64,000 bases of DNA. Source: an uncultured Sphingomonadales bacterium (GTDB taxonomy: Bacteria; Pseudomonadota; Alphaproteobacteria; Sphingomonadales; Sphingomonadaceae). How positions within the stretch are numbered: the first letter of the stretch is position 1; every line of letters starts with the position of its first letter. The DNA lies in contig CAIJLZ010000017.1 of NCBI GenBank assembly GCA_903821605.1, forward strand, positions 62,001 through 126,000, read 5' to 3'. Below, in pieces: positions 17,788-26,903 of the stretch. Under the pieces are notes generated by a model, which saw only the letters and a list, made by a program, of their open reading frames with translations, did no database searches and was not told where the DNA came from. The translations under genes and the position numbers were made by a program.

Positions 17788-18167
17788 CCTTGTTCTCCTT
17801 ACCAAGCTCGACTCACCCTTGATTTCAGCGTCGTTGCGCCCGGGTGATGCCGCTTATGTCCGTTCCGCCTAGAGGGGCGATCTGCCTATCAGTGACACAA
17901 GCAGCGCCCTGCGACATCAGAAAAATTACAATGCAGGTTAGTTTTGGTGTCGAGCAGCGATGATTGCGGCACTTTCCCGCAGAAAATCGAGATGCGGGGG
18001 TACGACGCGCAGGGATCTGGACCCGACACCCACAGCAGCTTCATGCAGCCAAGGATAAGCCCGGTCGCCACCCCAAGTTCCGCGACGGCGAGAGGGAAAT
18101 TGATCAAAATCGCACGGGATGATTGACACCGTGGCTTTCCGGTCGTAGTGGCGGCGCTTCAACGGAT
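17788..18167. other. Non-coding stretch upstream of tRNA-Asp
   Basis: 380 bp between the PQQ dehydrogenase start (minus) and the tRNA. It should contain both promoters. I see no convincing gene or repeat in it. Confidence 0.4.
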
Positions 18168-18244
18168 GCGGGTGTAGCTCAGTTGGTTAGAGTGCCGGCC
18201 TGTCACGCCGGAGGTCGCGGGTTCGAGCCCCGTCACTCGCGCCA
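18168..18244 (+). tRNA. tRNA-Asp (anticodon GTC)
   Basis: The 77-base gene has a 7-bp acceptor stem (GCGGGTG/CACTCGC with one G-T pair), a standard D arm (GTAGCTCAGTTGGTTAGAG), an anticodon loop CTGTCAC with GTC at 18202-18204, a TPsiC arm GGTTCGAGCCC and an encoded CCA. All arms pair, so it looks functional. It stands between two PQQ dehydrogenase genes and shows no neighbouring integrase or duplicated 3' end. Confidence 0.97.
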
Positions 18245-18323
18245 TTCGTTGAACAGCTTGGGCCATAGTCCAACCCCCTTCCCCACCAGCATTGATCGAT
18301 GAAAACGGCCTCGGCCGTGCGGC

Positions 18324-20465
18324 TCAGGGTGCCGCGCCGACACCCTTCCACTTGTTGGCCTTGCCCTCGGCAAAGTCCCGCGCAGCCGTGCGGAGGAAGT
18401 GTCGAACACCGGCCATTTGTTCGTCGGTCAATTCCTGAAAGCGCGGCATGCCATTGGGCACCAGCGCGCCACCCCGGACGATGGCGTTGAACGCCTCGGC
18501 ATCCTGCGGCACCAGTGAGACGCGCAGATCAGGTGCGATCCCGCCCGACATGACATCAGCGCCATGGCAGACCATACAACGGCGGCCATAAACTTCAGCG
18601 CCCTTGCCCGCCAATTCGTCATTCCGCACGAAACCGGCATCTTCAATCGGCACCAGCGCGGTCTTCACCATCGGCGGCAAGCTGGCCTTGCCATCCAGCA
18701 CGAAGGTCAGCACCCGGCGCGCCTGTTCGCGATATTGCCAGCCAAAGCGCGCCACCTTTTCCCCGAATAGGGCACCACTTGAACCAAAGCCGGACAGCAC
18801 GGTCACATATTGGCGGCCCTTATATTGATAGGTGATCGGCGGGGCGATGACAGCGGCACCCGCATCAAAGCTCCACAATTTCTTGCCCGTCGCCGAAGCA
18901 AAGGCGTTAAATGTCCCGTCGGCATAGCCCTGAAAGACAAGATTGCCCGCCGTCGCCATTGCGCCACCATTCCAGAAGCCCGGGTTGGGCACTCGCCAGA
19001 CCTGCTTTTGGTGTACCGCGTCCCAAGCCAACAGCGCACCCTCACCCGCGCCCGGTTCATCGGCGTTGAGGTTGATATTGACGGCAGCATCAACGGCGCT
19101 GCCCGGCGTACGGACCCAGGTCTTGGCATCGATCCCGCGATCATCATAAGCACCCGGCATTTCCAGCGTCGGGATATAGACGATCGACGTGCGCGGATCG
19201 AACGACATCGGCAACCAGTTATGGCCGCCATTCGGGCCGGGCCACATCAGCGCGCGATCGCCATTTTCATAGCGGATACCCGGATTTTCAACGGGCCTGC
19301 CGGTGGTGAGATCGATTTTCGACGCCCAATTCACCTTCACGATCGGTTCGGCCGAGATCAGCTTCCCCGTGGTGCGGTCGATGACATAGAAGAAGCCATT
19401 CTTCGGCGCCTGCATCACGACCTTGCGCGGCTGGCCGTTGATGTTGAGCGTCGCGATCTGCATGTCCATCGACGCGTTATAATCCCAGCTCTCGCCCGGC
19501 GTAGTTTGATAATGCCAACGATATTCGCCGGTCTTGGCATCCAGCGCGACGATGGAGGTCAGGAACAAATTATCGCCCTGCCCTGCGCTGCGGATCTTGT
19601 GATTCCATGGGGCGCCATTGCCGACGCCGATCAGGATCTGGTCGAGTTCGGCATCATAGCTGAAGGCGTTCCACACCGTGCCGCCACCGCCATATTTCCA
19701 CCATTCGCCGGCCCAAGTCTTGGCCGCCATTTCCATCGCCTTGTTCTCGAACCCGTCAGCCGGATTGCCCGGCACGGTCCAGAAGCGCCAGAGCTGCTTG
19801 CCGGTCTCGGCATCATAGGTCGTGACATAGCCACGGATCGACCCGACATCCGCGCCACCATGGCCGATGATCACCTTGCCGTCGAACACGCGCGGCGCGC
19901 TGGAGATGAAGCGCACATCATCCTTGTCGACCGTGAGCACGCTCCAGAGCTGCTTGCCGGTCTTGGCATGAATCGCGATCAGCCGCCCATCCTGCGTGCC
20001 GACGTAAATCTTGTGGTTCCAATAGGCGAGGCCACGGCTGCCCCAACCCTGGCGCAGCTTGGCTCCTGCCGCTTCCGGCGCCTTGGGATCAAATTCCCAA
20101 AGCAATTTGCCGGTCTGCACATTGAACGCCCGCACGATGCTATAGCCAGTCGCCGTGTACAGCACGCCATCGACCGACACCGGGCCGCTCACCGGTTGTC
20201 CGGTGGGCAGATCATAATACCAAGCCAGCTTCAACCGGCCGATGGTCTCGTCATTGATCTGGGTAAGCGGGCTAAAATGCTGTTCACCATAGGTGCGGCC
20301 AAAAGCCGGCCAATTATCGCCGCTGCTGGTATCCATCAGCAACATGCCAGAATGGGAAACCGCCGCATAAGCGGTGAACGTGCCCGCCAGCAGAACCGCC
20401 GAGGCGACCAGACCCCATTGATGCGTGGACCGGCGCAGGCCCATTATTTTTTCCCGAAAGCCCAT
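18324..20465 (-). CDS. PQQ-dependent quinohaemoprotein alcohol dehydrogenase
   Basis: About 713 residues. A signal or anchor segment (residues ~10-35) leads into an eight-bladed PQQ propeller with tryptophan-docking repeats (AKTGKQLW, DAETGKQLW, DAKTGEYRW). The likely catalytic aspartate is in GESWDYNASMD, and a C-terminal c-type haem domain has CMVCH near residue 636. It resembles type II ethanol dehydrogenases. The vicinal Cys-Cys pair normally near residue 105-150 is absent; that segment reads LRQGWGSRGLAYW. The residue two after the catalytic Asp is Asn, not Asp, so the lanthanide signature is missing. Start chosen at ATG 20465 after GGAG. Confidence 0.88.
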   Translation of the reverse strand: MGFREKIMGLRRSTHQWGLVASAVLLAGTFTAYAAVSHSGMLLMDTSSGDNWPAFGRTYGEQHFSPLTQINDETIGRLKLAWYYDLPTGQPVSGPVSVDGVLYTATGYSIVRAFNVQTGKLLWEFDPKAPEAAGAKLRQGWGSRGLAYWNHKIYVGTQDGRLIAIHAKTGKQLWSVLTVDKDDVRFISSAPRVFDGKVIIGHGGADVGSIRGYVTTYDAETGKQLWRFWTVPGNPADGFENKAMEMAAKTWAGEWWKYGGGGTVWNAFSYDAELDQILIGVGNGAPWNHKIRSAGQGDNLFLTSIVALDAKTGEYRWHYQTTPGESWDYNASMDMQIATLNINGQPRKVVMQAPKNGFFYVIDRTTGKLISAEPIVKVNWASKIDLTTGRPVENPGIRYENGDRALMWPGPNGGHNWLPMSFDPRTSIVYIPTLEMPGAYDDRGIDAKTWVRTPGSAVDAAVNINLNADEPGAGEGALLAWDAVHQKQVWRVPNPGFWNGGAMATAGNLVFQGYADGTFNAFASATGKKLWSFDAGAAVIAPPITYQYKGRQYVTVLSGFGSSGALFGEKVARFGWQYREQARRVLTFVLDGKASLPPMVKTALVPIEDAGFVRNDELAGKGAEVYGRRCMVCHGADVMSGGIAPDLRVSLVPQDAEAFNAIVRGGALVPNGMPRFQELTDEQMAGVRHFLRTAARDFAEGKANKWKGVGAAP

Positions 20466-20793
20466 CTCAGCCGCTCCAATCATGATGGTCAGCGCCCCCC
20501 CTGCCGGGCAGGAGAACGCCGATCCGTTCTATTTGATCGCAAGCCTACAATGCATTAACCGCACCATAAAGCTGAACAGTTGGCTAGGCATGTGGCCCGG
20601 GCTGTTGGCTGATCGAAAAAAGGCCCCATTCCACCGGCAGGTCAAATGGCCTACCCCTTGCCGCCCGGCTTTGCAGCGGCGTTTCAAGCCATGGATTGTG
20701 CATTTTGCTACGAATGCTATCGATGGAATGGCTAACAATTGAAACAATGGTTTGGCACAGTTCGAACTGTTGCCGACGCGGCATGGAAGAATA
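20466..20793. other. Divergent promoter region of PQQ-ADH and tetR
   Basis: 328 bp between divergent genes. It contains a perfect 14-bp palindrome at 20757-20770; otherwise no gene is seen. Confidence 0.5.
20757..20770. promoter_or_regulatory. Palindromic operator candidate for the TetR regulator
   Basis: ACAGTTCGAACTGT is a perfect 14-bp palindrome ending 23 bases before the tetR start. TetR-family proteins commonly bind such sites in their own promoters. Confidence 0.5.
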
Positions 20794-21453
20794 ATGACCG
20801 TTCCTTCAAACGAACAGCGACTGACCCCCCGCCAGCAAGAACGCCGGCGGCGCATTCTCGATGTTGCCCGTAAACTGACGGCGGAACAGGGCTATGAAGC
20901 CGTGTCGATGCGTACCATCGCCGCCAAAAGCGGGGTGGCAGAAAAAACCCTTTATAATATTTTCGTGACCAAGGACCGGTTGATCGCCACCGCGGCGCAA
21001 GAACGCGCGCTCGGCGTGTTAGAAATGGCCTTGGAACGCTCGCCTGAGGGTGGCTGGGCAACCCTGTTCGCCTTTGCCGCCTGTGTTGACGAAAGCACAC
21101 AGGACGCACCCACCATGGCCCGGGTGCTCGCCCCGGTGCTGCTCGACCATCCTGATCTGGTCGGGTTGGAAGAAGTCTATGAACATCGGCTATCGGACAC
21201 CATCGCGCAACTGGCCGCAGCAGGCAGCATCTCCTGCCCCTCCCCGCGCCTGCAAGCGCGCCTGTTGCGGATCGCCATCGTCGCCGCCGTCCTGTTCTGG
21301 GCCCGTTATGAATTGCGGGATGAGGAACTCGGCCCCTATCTTGAATTGTGCGTCGGCCAGCTCTTCCTGCCCATCGCCCATGGTGATCACGCCACCATGC
21401 TGGCAGCGCGTATCGCGGTCGCCCGGACCCGGCTGGAAAGCCTGAGCAACTGA
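20794..21453 (+). CDS. TetR/AcrR family transcriptional regulator
   Basis: 219 residues. The N-terminal helix-turn-helix (residues ~15-60) includes MRTIAAKSGVAEKTLYNIFVTKDRL, typical of TetR proteins; the C-terminal ligand domain is not conserved. GGAAGA precedes ATG 20794. It is divergent from the quinohaemoprotein dehydrogenase and upstream of the Hsp70-like gene, so it may control either; a palindrome overlaps its promoter. Confidence 0.88.
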   Translation: MTVPSNEQRLTPRQQERRRRILDVARKLTAEQGYEAVSMRTIAAKSGVAEKTLYNIFVTKDRLIATAAQERALGVLEMALERSPEGGWATLFAFAACVDESTQDAPTMARVLAPVLLDHPDLVGLEEVYEHRLSDTIAQLAAAGSISCPSPRLQARLLRIAIVAAVLFWARYELRDEELGPYLELCVGQLFLPIAHGDHATMLAARIAVARTRLESLSN

Positions 21454-21560
21454 TACGATAGACCCGCGCCCGATTGGCCGGTTGCGCCCTGTTCGCAGGA
21501 CTGTCATAGGGCTCGCCCGCAGGACTTGTCCTCCCCTTATGGAATAATGGAACCGCGCAA

Positions 21561-22880
21561 ATGGGCAGTGCCGCGCCAACCCACGATGCGCTTGGCATCG
21601 ACTTCGGCACGACCAACTCCGTCGCCGCTGTCAGCAATGATGCGCAACATTCGGCGCTGTTGCCCCTGAACGGACCAGACGGGGCCAGCCCGGTGTTCCG
21701 TTCTGCCCTGTGTTTCTGGCAAGATGATCAGAAACGTGGCGGGCTGGCGCATGAGGCTGGGCCATGGGCAATTGCCGAGTTTCTTGACTTCCCACAGGGT
21801 TGCCGCTTTCTCCAATCGTTCAAATCGGTGGTGGCGAGTGCCAGCTTCGAACATGCCAATATCTTCGAAAAGCGTCTCCGCTTTGAAGATCTCGGCCATA
21901 TTTTTCTCGACCATTTCCGCACCCATGCGGGCGATGCGCTCGCCCGATTGCCGGAGAAGATCATTGTCGGACGCCCCGTGCGTTATGTCGGCGGCCAACC
22001 AGATGCCGGTCTTGCCCGCCGACGCTATGACGCCATGTTCCGGCATTTCGGCAGCCAAATCCATTATGTCTATGAACCGCTTGGCGCTGCCTTCAGCTTC
22101 GCCTCGCGGCTCAGCAAGCCCGCCACCTTGCTGGTCGCCGATTTTGGCGGCGGCACCAGCGACTTTTCGGTCGTGCGGATCGCGGCACCCGGCACCGGGC
22201 GGCGCTGTATTCCTCTCAGTTCGACCGGGATCGGCATTGCGGGCGACCGTTTCGACTTTCGCATCATGGATCAACTCGTGCTGCCGATGCTGGGCAAGGG
22301 CGGGCAATTCCGATCGTTTGACAAGATACTGGACATCCCCGCCGGGCATTTCACCGATTTTGGCGACTGGTCGCGGCTTGCCCTGATGCGCAACCGCAAG
22401 ACGCTCGACGAACTGGCGCGGTTGCAGCGCAGCGCGCTTGATCCCCAAGCCATCGGCAAGATGATCGCGGTGGTCGAACATGAATTGGGCTATCCGCTCT
22501 ATGATGCCGTAGGCCACTTGAAACGCACGCTATCCAGCGAACATCACGCCCATTTCCGCTTTGACGATGCCGGGCTGACCATCGATGCCGAGGTCAGCCG
22601 TGACCAGTTCGAAAGCTGGATCGCACCCGATCTCGACCGCATCGCGCAAGCCGTCGATGCCGCGCTGGAGCAAGCGAAAATGACGGCGGACGATATTGAT
22701 CATGTGTTCCTGACCGGCGGCACCTCCCTGATCCCGGCGGTACGGCGCATCTTTGAGGGCCGCTTTGGCGATGACAAGATCGACACCGGCAATGAACTGA
22801 CCTCAATCGCGCATGGGCTGGCGCTGATCGGGCAGGAAGCCGACATCGCCGCATGGACCGATCCGGGAGAGAGCGCATGA
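21561..22880 (+). CDS. Hsp70 family protein, YegD-like
   Basis: 439 residues containing mainly the actin-like ATPase half of Hsp70: phosphate-1 motif IDFGTTNS at ~13, phosphate-2 motif LVADFGGGTSDFSV at ~190, and adenosine motif VFLTGGTSLIPAVRR at ~382. The peptide-binding half of DnaK is missing, as in YegD. It overlaps the GreA/B-like gene by 4 bases. The client is unknown. Confidence 0.9.
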   Translation: MGSAAPTHDALGIDFGTTNSVAAVSNDAQHSALLPLNGPDGASPVFRSALCFWQDDQKRGGLAHEAGPWAIAEFLDFPQGCRFLQSFKSVVASASFEHANIFEKRLRFEDLGHIFLDHFRTHAGDALARLPEKIIVGRPVRYVGGQPDAGLARRRYDAMFRHFGSQIHYVYEPLGAAFSFASRLSKPATLLVADFGGGTSDFSVVRIAAPGTGRRCIPLSSTGIGIAGDRFDFRIMDQLVLPMLGKGGQFRSFDKILDIPAGHFTDFGDWSRLALMRNRKTLDELARLQRSALDPQAIGKMIAVVEHELGYPLYDAVGHLKRTLSSEHHAHFRFDDAGLTIDAEVSRDQFESWIAPDLDRIAQAVDAALEQAKMTADDIDHVFLTGGTSLIPAVRRIFEGRFGDDKIDTGNELTSIAHGLALIGQEADIAAWTDPGESA

Positions 22881-23341
22881 GCGTTGCATTCCGCCGCGAA
22901 GGCGATGACGAGCATCTTGAGCCTAAGTTCGAAATCCCCATTCCCCCCGGTCCCAATCTCGTCACTGCCAATGGCCTAGCCCAGATTCAGGCCCGCGCCG
23001 CACAACTCCGCGCATTGCTCCCCAGCCTGACGGACGAGACCGAACTCACCGCGGCCAAGCGCGACCTGCGTTATTGGGATACGCGGCTGGCGACGGCGGA
23101 ACTGATGCCGGTGCCGACCGGCGATGTCGTGGCCTTCGGCGTCTGCGTCTCCTTCCGGCTCAAAAGTCGGCACCGGACGATCCATATCGTGGGCGATGAC
23201 GAAGCCGATCCCGCACAGGGCCTTGTGTCCTTTTCCGCCCCGCTCAGCCGGGCGTTGATGGAAGCGGAAATCGGGGAAATCCTTGCCTATCAAGGCGAAG
23301 AGGATGCGATCGAAGTGCTGGACATCACGATCGGCAGCTAA
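22877..23341 (+). CDS. GreA/GreB-family elongation factor-like protein
   Basis: 154 residues. The region KRDLRYWDTRLATAELMP matches the junction between the coiled coil and C-terminal domain of GreB, and the rest has the GreA/B C-terminal fold. The N-terminal coiled coil is short and the acidic tip motif (GDxSENAEY) is not recognisable, with TDETEL in its place. It may bind RNA polymerase without normal cleavage stimulation. Coupled to the YegD-like gene by ATGA. Confidence 0.8.
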   Translation: MSVAFRREGDDEHLEPKFEIPIPPGPNLVTANGLAQIQARAAQLRALLPSLTDETELTAAKRDLRYWDTRLATAELMPVPTGDVVAFGVCVSFRLKSRHRTIHIVGDDEADPAQGLVSFSAPLSRALMEAEIGEILAYQGEEDAIEVLDITIGS

Positions 23342-23568
23342 ACCCCTTGGCGAACAGGCCCGCCATGTGACCGCGCGACAAAAATAAAAACAGTCATGCC
23401 TGATTTTTACTTGCCATCGCCCCGGACTTTGGCAGACTGCCGGGCGACCGATTGCCCGGGGTGAGATCGCTGGTCGGGCAGGAACATGGCAGTAGCGCCA
23501 GACCAGCCTCGATCCACTCCAACCAGTCCGTCGACGATAACCCATAACGGGGATCGAGGAGAAGATGC

Positions 23569-24915
23569 ATGAATTATGACCCGCGCAGCTGGGCCGTCCA
23601 TCGGGATTCTACCCATCCATTCGATCGCCATGCGCCGTTGATCGACAATGGCAGCGAACGGCCCGATCCGCGCTGCTATTATGATCCCGCCATCGCCGAG
23701 GCGGAATGGGAGCAGATCTTCACCAAGACATGGCTGCTGGCCGGTCCCGCAAGCGACCTGCGCGAAGCGGGCGACTGGATCAAGTTCGATATCGGGGTCG
23801 AAAGCTTTATCATTGTGCGCCGTCCCGATGGCGGCCTGTCGGCCCATTATAATGTCTGCCCGCATCGCGGTAGCCGGCTCGTGCTGGGCGACTTCGGATC
23901 GCAGGACAGCTTCACCTGCCCGTTCCATAGCTGGACCTTCGGGCTGGAGGGCACATGTCAGAAGGTGACAGACGCCGAGACGTTCAACCCCGATGTGCTG
24001 GCCCATGGCACCAGCCTGTATTCGGTCCGGGTCGAGGAAGCCGCCGGGCTGGTATTCATCTCGATGCGCAACGACGTGCCGCCGCTGCGCGACTATCTCG
24101 GCGATATCCTACCGCTCTTGGAAGTCTATCAGCTTGATCAGATGCATGTTGTGCAGCATCGGCGGTCGGACTGGGCGGCCAATTGGAAGGGCGGGATCGA
24201 CGCCTTTTACGAGAGCTATCACCTGCACGCCATTCACCCCCAGACCATGGGCGTGCTGGATGACCGTACCCATATCGACCTTTATCCCCATGGGATGAGC
24301 CGCCAATTCGTGCCGCTTGGCCAGCCCAACTCCCATTTCCCGGACCAGCAGGGCATTAATGGCGGGATCGCGATGATGCTGCGCGATGTGGGCATTAACC
24401 CCGAAACATTCGACGGATCGGCGCAGGAGACCCGCGCCGCACTCGCCGCCGCCAAGCGCCAGCGCGCCGCCGGTTTCGGGCTCGATTATGACCGGTTCAG
24501 CGATGCCCAACTGACCGACAGCACGATCTTCGGCGTGTTTCCCAACGCCATGGTCGGATGCCACGCCGAGGCCGTCTTCCTCCACCGGTTCAAGCCGCAT
24601 GCCCGCGACCCGGAACAGTTCACCTATGAAACGATCATCCTCTACCATTATGTCGACGCCCCCGGTTATGGCGCGCCGGGATGGATGGGGTTGGGCAGCG
24701 ATGTCGACCTGACCGGCAAGACCCGGCCTGAGGTCGTCCATACCGGGCTTGGCGAACCGCCGGGCATGGGCGAGGTGCTTGATCAGGATGCCGAACTGAT
24801 GCCGATCGTGCAGGCCGGGGCGCGCTCTCGTGGGTTCCGGGGGCCGCTGTGGAGCGGACAGGAAGCCCGGCTGCGCCATTTCCATACCGAATTAGATCGC
24901 TGGCTGGCGCGCTAG
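23569..24915 (+). CDS. Rieske non-haem iron oxygenase alpha subunit A
   Basis: 448 residues with a Rieske [2Fe-2S] motif C97-P-H99-X17-C117-P-F-H120, and a catalytic domain with H218 and H223 as mononuclear-iron ligands. The bridging acid at H218-3 is Glu215 instead of the usual Asp. GAGGAG precedes the ATG. No beta subunit, ferredoxin or reductase gene lies nearby, so electrons must come from elsewhere. A paralogue follows 50 bp downstream. The substrate cannot be inferred safely; family members hydroxylate aromatics or demethylate amines. Confidence 0.9.
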   Translation: MNYDPRSWAVHRDSTHPFDRHAPLIDNGSERPDPRCYYDPAIAEAEWEQIFTKTWLLAGPASDLREAGDWIKFDIGVESFIIVRRPDGGLSAHYNVCPHRGSRLVLGDFGSQDSFTCPFHSWTFGLEGTCQKVTDAETFNPDVLAHGTSLYSVRVEEAAGLVFISMRNDVPPLRDYLGDILPLLEVYQLDQMHVVQHRRSDWAANWKGGIDAFYESYHLHAIHPQTMGVLDDRTHIDLYPHGMSRQFVPLGQPNSHFPDQQGINGGIAMMLRDVGINPETFDGSAQETRAALAAAKRQRAAGFGLDYDRFSDAQLTDSTIFGVFPNAMVGCHAEAVFLHRFKPHARDPEQFTYETIILYHYVDAPGYGAPGWMGLGSDVDLTGKTRPEVVHTGLGEPPGMGEVLDQDAELMPIVQAGARSRGFRGPLWSGQEARLRHFHTELDRWLAR

Positions 24916-24965
24916 GCACGTCACCGCCTCAATCAAGCAACGAATATTATCTAAGGAGAGTGGCA

Positions 24966-26333
24966 ATGGACAGCGAAACACAGCGTGATGCCCGGCTGAC
25001 ATGGTCGGTCAATCCCGACGCCCCGGCGACCTCAAATGAGGCCAAGGCCCCATTCGTTGACAATGGTGCCGGGCCGATCTCCCCCGAACGTTATTTCGCC
25101 ACCGACTGGATGGAACGAGAGCGCAGCCAGCTTTGGGCCAAAGTCTGGAACTGGGCCGCGCGGGAAGAGGATGTGCCCGAGCCCGGCGACTATGTCACCT
25201 TCACCATCGGGCGGGAGAGTTTCATCATTACCCGCGCCGATGATGGCCGCATCCGCGCCTATTTCAACGTCTGTCCGCATCGCGGCAACCGGCTGGTCAA
25301 GGAAGATAGCGGCAGCCGTCCCGACGGCTTCACTTGCCCGTTCCATAATTGGCGCTTTGGTCTGGATGGCGCGCTCGACAAGCTGACCGACCCGGAAACC
25401 TTCCGGCCCGAGGCACGCTGCCGCGACCTGTCGCTCAGTGAGGTCCGGTGCGAAAGCTGGGAAGGCTTTGTCTTCATCAATATGGACCCGAATGCCGAAC
25501 CCCTGCTTGATACGCTGGGGCCGCTGGTCGCCCATGCCAAGCCCTATCGCCTGCGCGATATGCGGATCTTGCGCCGGGTGCAGGCGGTGTGGGAGTCCAA
25601 TTGGAAAGTCGGGGTCGATGGCTTCAACGAAGCCTATCACGTCCATGCCGTACACCCGCAGATTTTGCCGATCTTCAATGACTATCATGCCCAGATCGAC
25701 CTTTACCCCCATGGCATGAGCCGCATGGTGACCAAGTTTGCCCATGCCAGCCCGCGCATGCAGGACGAGGTCAACGCCGCCTTGCGCGCCACCATGTGCG
25801 AAGTCGGGATCGACCCCGATACATTCGATGGGCCGATGGAGGCCGTGCGCCCCGCGGTGCAGGCGGCCAAGCGCGCCCGGGCGGCGCGGCTTGGGCTCGA
25901 TTATTCGGGCTTTATCGATAATCAGCTGACCGACGACTGGAATTATTTCATCTTCCCCAACATCCAGATGGGTATCCATCCGGAAGGGGTGAGCCTGTTA
26001 TATTTCCGCCCGCATGCGAGCGACCCGCGCCGCTTCATCTTCGATGTGATCGTGATGCTACACCCGCAGGAAAATCCCGAAATCCTGCCCCCGGCCTATA
26101 TGGGCCTGCCAGAGGGCTGGGATATTTCAGGGCGTGAACCGGCAGTGACCGAGCATATCGACTGGCGCGACGGCGGACTGGGCGAGGTATTCGATCAAGA
26201 CAGCAGCCTGTTCGCCGACATTCAGATGGGGATTGAAAGCGCCGGTTTCCGGGGCAGCGTGCTATCTGAACAAGAGCAACGCATCGGCCATTTCCATGCC
26301 GAGCTCGACCGTTACATGGCCCACAAGGCCTGA
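24966..26333 (+). CDS. Rieske non-haem iron oxygenase alpha subunit B
   Basis: 455 residues, paralogous to the preceding gene. Rieske motif C103-P-H105-X18-C124-P-F-H127, one residue longer between the pairs than usual. Iron ligands H225 and H230 follow a bridging Glu222. AAGGAGAG stands before ATG 24966. The tandem arrangement suggests a hetero-oligomer or two successive oxidations. Both share the phrase DLYPHGMSRM/Q in the catalytic domain. Confidence 0.9.
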   Translation: MDSETQRDARLTWSVNPDAPATSNEAKAPFVDNGAGPISPERYFATDWMERERSQLWAKVWNWAAREEDVPEPGDYVTFTIGRESFIITRADDGRIRAYFNVCPHRGNRLVKEDSGSRPDGFTCPFHNWRFGLDGALDKLTDPETFRPEARCRDLSLSEVRCESWEGFVFINMDPNAEPLLDTLGPLVAHAKPYRLRDMRILRRVQAVWESNWKVGVDGFNEAYHVHAVHPQILPIFNDYHAQIDLYPHGMSRMVTKFAHASPRMQDEVNAALRATMCEVGIDPDTFDGPMEAVRPAVQAAKRARAARLGLDYSGFIDNQLTDDWNYFIFPNIQMGIHPEGVSLLYFRPHASDPRRFIFDVIVMLHPQENPEILPPAYMGLPEGWDISGREPAVTEHIDWRDGGLGEVFDQDSSLFADIQMGIESAGFRGSVLSEQEQRIGHFHAELDRYMAHKA

Positions 26334-26356
26334 TCCCGACAATCAAGGAGAAGAAA

Positions 26357-26890
26357 ATGAGCCGCCTGTTCGGAGATATTTTTCAGCTGGCCTATGTTGT
26401 CGAAGATCTCGACGCGGCCATGGCCCATTGGACGCAAAATATCGGCGTCGGGCCATTTTACCGTTTCCCAGTCCCATTGGTGTTCGATGAAGTCGCGATC
26501 CGAGGCCAGCAACTCGCGCTCGATGCGGACATTTTTGGCGGGGTAGGCATCGCTTATAGTGGCAATACCATGATCGAACTCATCCAACCCGGCAGTGTCC
26601 CCTCCCCCTATCGCGAATTTTTGGCGGCTGGCCGAAGTGGCGCACATCATGTCGGGACCTATGCGACCGATTATGATGCCCAACTCGCTGCCGCCAAAGC
26701 GGCAGGTATTAAGGTGGTTTTTGAAGGCAAGCTGCCGATGTCGCGCTTTGTCTATCTCGAAACCGACCTGCTTTATCCCGGCACCATGGTTGAACTGGTC
26801 GAACCGGCACAGGCCATGATCGATCTGTTTGATCTGGTGAAGGCCGCTGCCCGCGATTGGGATGGCAGTGATCCGGTGCGCTCGCTCTAA
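26357..26890 (+). CDS. VOC superfamily (glyoxalase/dioxygenase-like) protein
   Basis: 177 residues with the beta-alpha-beta-beta-beta repeats of the vicinal-oxygen-chelate fold, beginning IFQLAYVVEDLDAAMAHWT and with the second half at residues ~90-160 (HHVGTYATDYDAQLAAAKAAG ... PGTMVELVEP). It lies 23 bp after the second Rieske gene and is probably in the same operon. It may isomerise, cleave or bind a product of the oxygenases. Specific activity unknown. Confidence 0.85.
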   Translation: MSRLFGDIFQLAYVVEDLDAAMAHWTQNIGVGPFYRFPVPLVFDEVAIRGQQLALDADIFGGVGIAYSGNTMIELIQPGSVPSPYREFLAAGRSGAHHVGTYATDYDAQLAAAKAAGIKVVFEGKLPMSRFVYLETDLLYPGTMVELVEPAQAMIDLFDLVKAAARDWDGSDPVRSL

Positions 26891-26903
26891 CCTGATCGGG
26901 CGT

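Noticed and set aside
18168-18244. tRNA-Asp as an integration site for a mobile island
   Set aside because: No integrase gene and no duplicated tRNA 3' end were found nearby.
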